From: Gordionus sp. m RMFG-2023
Lineage: Eukaryota > Nematomorpha > Gordioida > Chordodea > Parachordodidae
Assembly: GCF_954871325.1 (NCBI RefSeq)
Contig: NC_088775.1
Span: forward strand, 56,831,561 to 56,895,560
Reading direction: 5' to 3'
Length of the DNA stretch: 64,000 bases
Part shown: positions 57,095 to 64,000 of the stretch, piece after piece
How the letters are laid out: every line of letters starts with the position of its first letter
How positions within the stretch are numbered: position 1 is the stretch's first letter
Position numbers and translations under genes: made by a program
Notes under the pieces: model-generated
Told to the model about the DNA's origin: nothing
Databases searched by the model: none
What the model saw: the letters and a program-made list of their open reading frames with translations, nothing else

Positions 57095-59440
57095 TGAAGA
57101 CGTATGGCGCAAAACTGTGGTGGATCATGATAAAGAGGCATATAAAAATATGAGGATGCAAACAAAATGCATAAAGTAATCGCAAAAATGAAATAAGTCA
57201 AGACAGGATTTTTCAAAAAATCTTGAGAATAAAGAAGGAATGAGGAATATGTTCAAGATTTCGAAGCATGATTGAAAGAAATATAAGGCGCTTATGATAT
57301 AAAATATTTAGAAAATTGGATATTCAATGAGAAGAAGAATGGCATAGCATAGCTCTATATAACTATGAAAAATAAACTAGTTGTAGACTTAGCAAAGACA
57401 GAGTAGCTCCAATGCAGGAAAATAGAGCAGCAGTGCAGACAAGAAAGTGCCAATTTTTTTATATCTGTAAATCCTAAAGCCCTACAATACCTGAATCTCT
57501 AGCGTGATCGAGCCTAGATTTAAGGAAATCGGCCCGGGCTTAAAAAATATAAAATAAATAATAATAAAAATTCATCTTTTATTTAAATAATATTACAATT
57601 AAATTAAAAATTTTCTATAGGATCAAGACAACTTAGTGAATATTATTATAATGTGAAAATGTAATTACTTGGGCAAAGTAAATTGAACGGAGAGCACTAG
57701 TAGACCAAGAAATAGAATAGATAACTGATTTATGCAGCTTAATTGTTACTGAATGTATTATATTGAAGAAGAAGCGTGATCTTCTAGTACACAAAGTAAA
57801 AAGATTTCAGGTCATATCGAGAGATTAATCTTTCGAAAAGGTCTTCAAGAGAGTGTTAGAGAAGGAGTGAATAAGGGATAATCAAATGAAAATGGGTGAC
57901 TTAGAGTTTGGCTTATCTTCTGAAAAGGGTATGATAAACGCAACTTTAGCGGTAAGGTAAATATAGGAAAAGTAACAAATAATGGGAAAACAGCTTTACT
58001 AAGCCTTCGCAAGCCTATAGAAGTAATTTGACAAGGTGGCTATATGGTAGCAAAGAACCTTAAGAAAGTCAGGTGCAGATAGATAGATGATGTATGAGGG
58101 GCAAGAATCGTGATTAGGACAGCTGATGGAAAAACTGAATGTTTTGAAGTAAAGGTAGGACTTACTTAAGGTTTAATTTTGAGTCCTCCATTACTATTTA
58201 CTATAGTAATAAAGGTGATAGTTATAGAGATGCGCGAAGGACTTCCACCGGGACCCTTGTACTTATGAACTTGCATTAATGGTTACCAATAATACTGAAT
58301 TGAATAAAGATATTAAAGATAATAGATTAGAAACCAATACTTGACCATGTGGCAAGGGATTTGATATGAACTCCATCCAATCGTTGTGGGAAATATGGCT
58401 CACAAAAGATGCAATAGGATAAATAGTAAAAGAATCAAAAAATACATTTACTCGTGGTGTGTGAAAGACGTAAAACATGATAGCTTTGATAAAATCGGTC
58501 GGACTGGATATTGTAAATGGAAATACTTTCAAGAAAGTGATGAAGTTTTGTTTTCTGGGTGATACCTTGTGCAGATTGTGTGAACTTTGACTCGACGGTT
58601 GTGGCAAGGGTTGAATATGATTAGAATAAGTTCAGAGAAAGGTGTCGATTATATTGGAAAATGTTTCGTTGACTTTCAAGGGAATAGTTAATGTATGGTG
58701 TATGAAAAATATATGTTAAGAATTGGCTAAGTTTAAACGACTGATCCAAAATTTAGCCGACTATCAACCAAAAAATAGTTAAAACTAAATAGCAGTATAT
58801 GCCCATTTTCAATATCTTCGGTTAATGGTTACTTTTAATTACTTATTCAAAATCAGTTAGCCATATCCGTTAATTACCTTTATTTTAATTTTATATTGGG
58901 AAAAAAGATCTTTGATCTATTTCAATTCTTTGTTTCTTTTTTTTATCATCAAGGATATGGCTAGTGTTATTAAAAAATAAAATAGCCGAAGCTTTTTAAA
59001 ATTGGTTATGGCTATAAGTCAACTTTGTTTTCCTGACTACGGTTAATATCTAATTAATATTTATAAGCAATGGCTTAGTCGAAAGTGGCCATAAACTCCT
59101 CATTCCCAATATAGCAGGAAGTTGTAATATGCAATGAAACATGGTCAACAAAAGTTTCATATGAAACCAAAATGGAGAAGGGAAATGAGAATACATGATA
59201 AATTGTGTGTTATCTCACGGAAGATCAAGAATTTTTGGGTCAATCAATTTACTATGAGGAAAGTAGTGAAAACAAAAATTCGTGGGAGACCGAAAAAGAT
59301 CTATGTGATGGATACATATATCAAAAGAAGGGGTCATGCTAAAGACGATGTTTAAGATCGTTGAAAATAGAAAAAGAGATTTCTAGGTGCAGCTGCACGG
59401 ACAAACCGCAATCAGTGACCATGAAATAAAATAAAAAAAT
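57095..59440 (+). pseudogene. RTE-like LINE, 3' half, with insertion
   Basis: Plus-strand remnants of ORF2 in order: AYKNMRMQTKCIK (linker before RT); GARIVIRTADGKTECFEVKV followed by GL and LILSPPLLFTIVI, the RT block that usually reads V.VGLHQGS.LSP.LF; a degraded catalytic stretch where YADD/FADD is expected (YELALMV); and the tail at 59134-59355 (RGRPKKIYVMDTYIKRRGHA). The catalytic Asp pair is lost and there are many stops. A segment of roughly 380 bases from about 58722 to 59100 interrupts the tail and carries GGCTAAGTTT/GGCTTAGTC words. There is no endonuclease, so the copy is 5'-truncated. Confidence 0.75.
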
Positions 59441-59726
59441 TTTGCTTTATAAAAAATTTATAAATAATCTTATATATTACCTATTTAATTATAATGCGGA
59501 TAAGTATATATAAGCCCTATAACTAGTTATATTTATTAATTAACTTGAACAAGTTGCAGAGCACAATCACTTAGATTGAAATATAAATAGCTAACGTTTT
59601 CAAATGTAATAGTTATAATCTTGGCAAGGGATAATATTTATAAGATGATTTACTTAATGCATTAAACAAAAGCAGTTTCAAGGAAAAAATTATAATTTTA
59701 CAAATAGGTTTTTATTAGCTTTTAGT

Positions 59727-60353
59727 TAGTGTTGTTAAATGTAGTGAAGGTCACCGTCAGGTCTTTGGTCCGTGCCGAAAAGGTACATACGTGCTGAACC
59801 AGGAAACGGTCTTCAAATTATCATTTTATTAAATTTAGAAATATTTTATGTTAGAAATTATCAAATCAAATATGAATAGTATAATAAATAAAATTTAATT
59901 CATAAATAAATACCTTTTCATTTTCATAGAATATTGCTTAATGAAAATGAATCAAAAAAAGAAAAAGAATTACAAGTAATCTGCTAAAAAATTAATATAA
60001 AATAATATACACAAAAATTTACTAAAATTTATATGAATTAAATAGTAAGACCTACTTAAATATCAACAGAAGACCGGTCCAAACTTAAAAATTAAAAGAA
60101 CGGTCCAGACTGCGGTCTTCAAAAAACTTGGTAAATCCGGTTCTGATCTAAGACCGATAGGACCGCCGTTGCTATTCATTAGTTAAAGGGCTCGATTTAA
60201 AAAAAGACTAACTCAATATTTTAGCCAATTATGCAAGCATGGGTAATTTTCTCATAGATAGAAAGATTTGGAAATCCACTAACGAAATCTCGGGGCTTAA
60301 TTTTGGCTGAAATCTTTATTTAAATTAGGCTAATCGAACCGTTTAAACATCTA
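59727..60353. mobile_element. TAGTGTTGTTAAA MITE with nested hAT MITE
   Basis: The left end TAGTGTTGTTAAA is separated from its continuation GGCTCGATTTAAAAAAAGAC by an insertion. The right end AACCGTTTAAACATCTA is an eroded form of the family terminus. Confidence 0.65.
59742..60181. mobile_element. hAT MITE nested in the TAGTGTTG element
   Basis: TAGTGAAGGTCACCGTCAGG at the left and (inverted) TAATGAATAGCAACGGCGGT at the right, with GGTCTT/AAGACC and ACCGGTCC words inside. Flanks GTTAAATG and GTTAAAGG match at 7 of 8 positions. Confidence 0.7.
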
Positions 60354-60604
60354 TTTTTCAGTAGAATATTATTCAAAGTTTTCATCTAATAAGCACTGTC
60401 TTAATATTATTTTTTGGTGCATTAATTTAGATTCATTTATTTATTTAAAGGGTCATATTTCTTATTTTTTTTTATTGTAGTGGAAAATAATTATGTTGCT
60501 CAATTTTTCAATGGAAAGAAAGAATTTTCTTTTATTTATTTTAATTGATGTATAATAATGAAAAATAGAAATATTTTCATTTCACAAAAAGCCGCCAAAC
60601 ATTT

Positions 60605-60770
60605 TCCCTAGTGCATTATTGTGAATGCATTATCGCGAAATGATATTTTAGGAAATGCATTATCGCATATGCATTACTTAGAATGTCTAATCGCGAATAA
60701 ATTAAAAAGTATATATTAGAGGGAAAAAATTATCGCGAATGAATTATCGCGAACCTATTATTAAAAATAA
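60605..60770. repeat. minisatellite, AATGCATTATCGCG-like
   Basis: Eight or so degenerate 13-16 base units (GAATGCATTATCGCGAA, GAATGAATTATCGCGAA and variants). CpG is unusually frequent for this AT-rich window. Confidence 0.7.
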
Positions 60771-60834
60771 TATCGTGAATACATTAACAGCACATATAAA
60801 TTTATTGAAAACACTTAAAATAAAATTTATGTTT

Positions 60835-60885
60835 AAATTATTATACATGATAAATATAAGTTATATTTATCATGTATAATAATTT
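60835..60885. repeat. 51-bp perfect palindrome
   Basis: The arms 60835-60859 and 60861-60885 are exact reverse complements around a single central G. The left arm starts AAATTATTATACATGATAAA. Confidence 0.95.
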
Positions 60886-61428
60886 TTATATTTATAGGAT
60901 ATATCTTTTAGCCTTCAGAGTGAGCCAAGCTATAAAAAAATAGGCCCTCACTGTGTATGTTCATAGCTGGAACATAGTACTTTTCTAGCTAATATTTAAA
61001 GTTAGGAAGAACCTATGTTTTTATTTTCCAAAAATCTAAGACATCTTTTATCACTAAATTTTAAGACGAATAATATATACTCACTTTTTCTAAACTAGTT
61101 AAATAGCCTTGTTCCAGATTTGTGTTAAATTGATAAATGTTTGGTAGCTAATATATTAAAATAATCGAATTCTTAAGCAATTTCTGCGGTTTCACATACG
61201 GTTAATTTGTCCAAAGAAGGCAACAGAGTGGTAGTGTGTTGACATAAAAAATACAAAATTACACCAGTGTAATATTTTTTACTTTAAATAAAGTGCTCCT
61301 AACATCTAACTAAAAAAATAATAAAACCGAGAAATGAATTTAAAAAACTAGTTTCGATATCAATTATATCTTCAAAATCCTCTATTTTGAATCGGTAACT
61401 ATAATTTCACTTATTTTAATGAGATTTC

Positions 61429-62427
61429 TTATTTTGTTAACTTTTTTATTCCATCTTCTATCACTAGATTATGTAATCCATGCCCCAAACATAAATGATG
61501 GCCATATTTTCTTAAGTGAACCCTTTTTACATTGAGCCCCGCATCCGTAGCCATTTGAATTTTCTTAGACCCTAAATTGAATTCATTTTCAGCTTTATTA
61601 ATCTCGGAGAATAGTTTCGGCGGTATGTTACATGATGCGTAGCCCATGTATAAAATGTAATATTAAAATTATTATTTATTTCATATATAATTTCCCCGTT
61701 TATATTTGCCGGTCCACATATCAAAAGTTATATGACAAAACTTTGGACCTATATTAATTTGATAACATATGTTGTGATTTCATGGATAAATACACATAAT
61801 CTAATCCATTTCAGCTAAATGTTGTTCTTCTGGTGAATTTACATAATAAAAATAAAAAAACACGATGTATAAAAATTCTAAATTTGGGATGGGATCAGTT
61901 TTATTTGATATTCTATTATAAAATAATTAGGTATTTTTTTAGTTAAAATAAAAATTAAGATTGCACTATGAAAAATTATTATTATTTTACAAATTACTTT
62001 TAAAAATCTTGCATTCCAATATTATTTATAGAAGAGAATGGCATTAAATCTTTGCAACACATGAGAACATAATTCCTTCCCAGAATCTATATTATTCAAT
62101 TTTATCTTTTACAATGGGTTTGAAAAATAATTTTAAATTTTGTTTGAATTTTCTTCATTAAATGATAAGTCTTTGATGTGCTGATATTTTTTTAAAAAGA
62201 TTTGATTGGATAACTAATTAAAAATTCACTAATATTTTAAAAATAATCAAAAAAATTACTCTGAAATGAATAATTATTTTCATCTTCATATCTTTATCAA
62301 ATGCTATTTGCATGCATTTATTACAATGGACTTTGTCTGCCGCAATACTTGAACTCTTATTATTTGTGTCAGTTTTTAATATTAAGGATCCAAAATGTTC
62401 CCATGCAAAAGAAGGTTCTACTTGCAT
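61429..62427 (-). pseudogene. hAT transposase fragment (BED finger and core)
   Basis: A 69-residue open piece (62427-62218) has SFAWEHFGSLILKTDTNN and VHCNKCMQIAF, a BED-type finger (WE.F ... C..C). After an AT-rich gap, a 72-residue piece (61647-61429) has KIQMATDAGLNVKRVHLRKY, then GHHLCLGHGLHNLVIEDGIK, the core segment that in ZBED-like hAT proteins reads TD.GSN...HH.C.AHGLHNL. The remainder is absent, so it is a broken copy. Confidence 0.6.
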
Positions 62428-62809
62428 AGCAAGGATATACTATATTTTATTACAGGATTTGTAATGCTGCATCCATTATATAAATGTTTTTGTCTTGCTA
62501 AGTTGGTATTTATAATGGTAATAAAATAAAAATTATTAATTAAAATTTCCTTTTATAATTAAATTTTATATGAGGAGTTGTAGATTGCAAAATATTGTAT
62601 AACTCCTTATGTAATGTCTTATACAAAAGTTTTGAAAGATTAAATCATTAAAACTTCAAACTATAACTTAAAACTATATATAGAATAAAAATTATAAAAT
62701 CTAACCTTTTAAAACTTAAAATAAATCTTTTTAGGATTAACGAAGGAATAGTATTAATTAAAATATATAATAATATTTCTTAGGTAATTGGTTGATAGAA
62801 GAGTTGTTA

Positions 62810-62960
62810 TAATATCTAGATACTGTATCTAGATAAAAATGTGGTGTCTATATCTGTATCTAGATAGATTTTTAATTAAAGTATCTGTATCTAGATATAT
62901 TTTAGAGGCATCTGTATTTAGTTTAGATACTTTTTAAGATACATTTTGATATATTTTTTT
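62810..62960. mobile_element. GTATCTAGATAC-rich MITE relic
   Basis: TATCTAGATACTGTATCTAG is followed by several further GTATCTAGATA words in alternating orientation. This matches the subterminal clusters of hAT elements. Exact ends were not resolved. Confidence 0.4.
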
Positions 62961-63269
62961 AACGCTTTTTTATATTATAAATAAAAATACTTGAATGTAA
63001 AATTTATTTTATTAAGACTATTATATTAAAAAATATTAAGACTATTTTAATAAAAAATTAGAGCATATTTTAAAATAATATCTCAAAATAAAGAAAATAA
63101 ATTTCTGATAGTAAAATGTTTGCCATATCTATAAAAAATACAAATATTTCTGTTAGCATTACCTCAACTTGCAAATTGTAAAACATTTAAGGGTATAGGT
63201 ACTAAATAAATGTTTACAAATGTAATTTTAAATTTTATGAGAAAAAATCAAACACTGTTAATGAAAAAA

Positions 63270-63640
63270 ATAATTAATGCAAAGATTAGTTGATGAATTA
63301 TCAAAGTTTTCAACTGATTGCAAACAAACTACCTGTGAAAAAAAAACAAATAATTTAATATCAGATTTTTTTCAGTACCCCACAGCAGCATATATGATTG
63401 ATAATAATGATTTAAATTTTGATACTCAACAATTTTCAAAGATGAATGTCTAGATTTTAGTATTTTTAAAGAATATCCTGATTTAAAATTGTTATTCATA
63501 AAGTACAACACCATAATTCCTTCAAGCGCCTTGGTAGAAAGACTAAGTTTAGCTAAAAATGTCTTTACAGATATACCAGGATGCAAAATTTTGAAAATAT
63601 TTTATTACTGAAATCTAATAAATAATTCTTTTTCACCGGA
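63270..63640 (+). pseudogene. hAT transposase C-terminal fragment
   Basis: The plus strand reads LISDFFQYPTAAYMIDN and then, in another frame, YPDLKLLFIKYNTIIPSSAL, followed by VERL. The last part is the dimerisation motif SSA.VERLF, similar to that of the 20137-23210 element (ILFIKYNVVITSSVPVERLF). It is opposite in orientation to the fragment at 61429-62427. Confidence 0.6.
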
Positions 63641-64000
63641 TCTCTTTTCTTCTAAAGAATTCTTTAAACTCTCTACTGCTATCTTCAAATCAAACTCATT
63701 TAGCAAGGTCAAAACTTTTTCAAAAAACTAGATCACCCTAATTTACATCTTATTTTGTGTATTTATATTTATACTATCGAGAATCTACTATAATTCGATC
63801 TAATTAAATTTTAATTTGAAAATATTTTCTGGATATTCAGTGTTAATACAACTCTTAAACAACCTTAGTGTTTGAAAATCTTTATAACTCTAAAACACAT
63901 CACTTGCAATTATATGAAACATTTTATTAAAGAATATATGGAATTTAATATCATCAAATTTTTATAATAACCAGATTGAGTTGCTTTTTAGAAAATTACA

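Noticed and set aside
58263-58607. 114-codon frame on the minus strand
   Set aside because: Antisense to the decayed LINE reverse transcriptase region.
1-64000. CRISPR arrays, prokaryotic operons, or a complete new multi-gene system
   Set aside because: The regular repeats seen are satellites, minisatellites or transposon ends. Genes are split by introns and no clustered unknown genes are present.

Overview
This is an AT-rich eukaryotic nuclear window. Coding sequence is sparse and split into short exons with GT..AG boundaries, introns run to several kb, and most of the recognisable sequence is transposon-derived. A three-exon stretch of a mitochondrial-clan cytochrome P450, RTE/craniofacial-development-protein-2-like LINE fragments, many hAT elements and a piggyBac element suggest an arthropod. 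Crustaceans (copepods for example) would fit, but the species cannot be told from the sequence. There are no prokaryotic operons, CRISPR arrays, rRNAs or convincing tRNA genes.

Host genes. (1) A plus-strand gene encodes a coiled-coil protein. Its exons can be read at 4731-4952, 7680-7817, 8028-8129, about 14209-14350, 16370-16512 and 24037-24127. Intron phases agree wherever two read exons can be joined. I do not recognise the protein. A terminal exon at about 32595-32879 with a FYVE-like Cys pattern may be its end or may be a separate gene. (2) A minus-strand mitochondrial P450 has exons at 43451-43279, 40164-40086 and 39588-39385 that splice in phase. They cover the region before ExxR through the heme-binding loop. 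The N-terminal exons and the last exon were not found.

Layout. 1-4.7 kb: AT-rich sequence with one decayed retroelement-like segment. 4.7-24 kb: the coiled-coil gene, with introns filled by a minisatellite, a hAT relic, an LTR-type RT fossil, LINE and SINE pieces, a large inverted repeat, a dead piggyBac element and a LINE split by nested transposons. That intron also holds a 3.07 kb hAT element with an 8-bp target duplication. 24-32 kb: hAT MITEs, two of them with perfect target duplications, and inverted blocks of a satellite. 32-39 kb: the FYVE-like exon, minisatellites and tandem duplications. 39-43.5 kb: the P450, one intron of which holds a hAT element nested in a MITE. 43.6-48.7 kb: a LINE tail, a 906-bp element with 17-bp perfect inverted ends splitting a hAT copy, and a zinc-knuckle ORF. 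48.7-54.4 kb: a hAT (ZMYM/Tip100-like) element with 8-bp duplications that has been invaded by a hAT MITE and by a piggyBac element. The piggyBac element carries an intact-looking 572-residue transposase. 54.7-64 kb: hAT relics, an RTE LINE 3' half, nested MITEs, a minisatellite, a 51-bp perfect palindrome and further hAT fragments.

No new defence or metabolic system was found. The most notable content is the intact piggyBac reading frame, whose ends carry a perfect palindrome, and the nested insertions that can be dated relative to one another from their target duplications.
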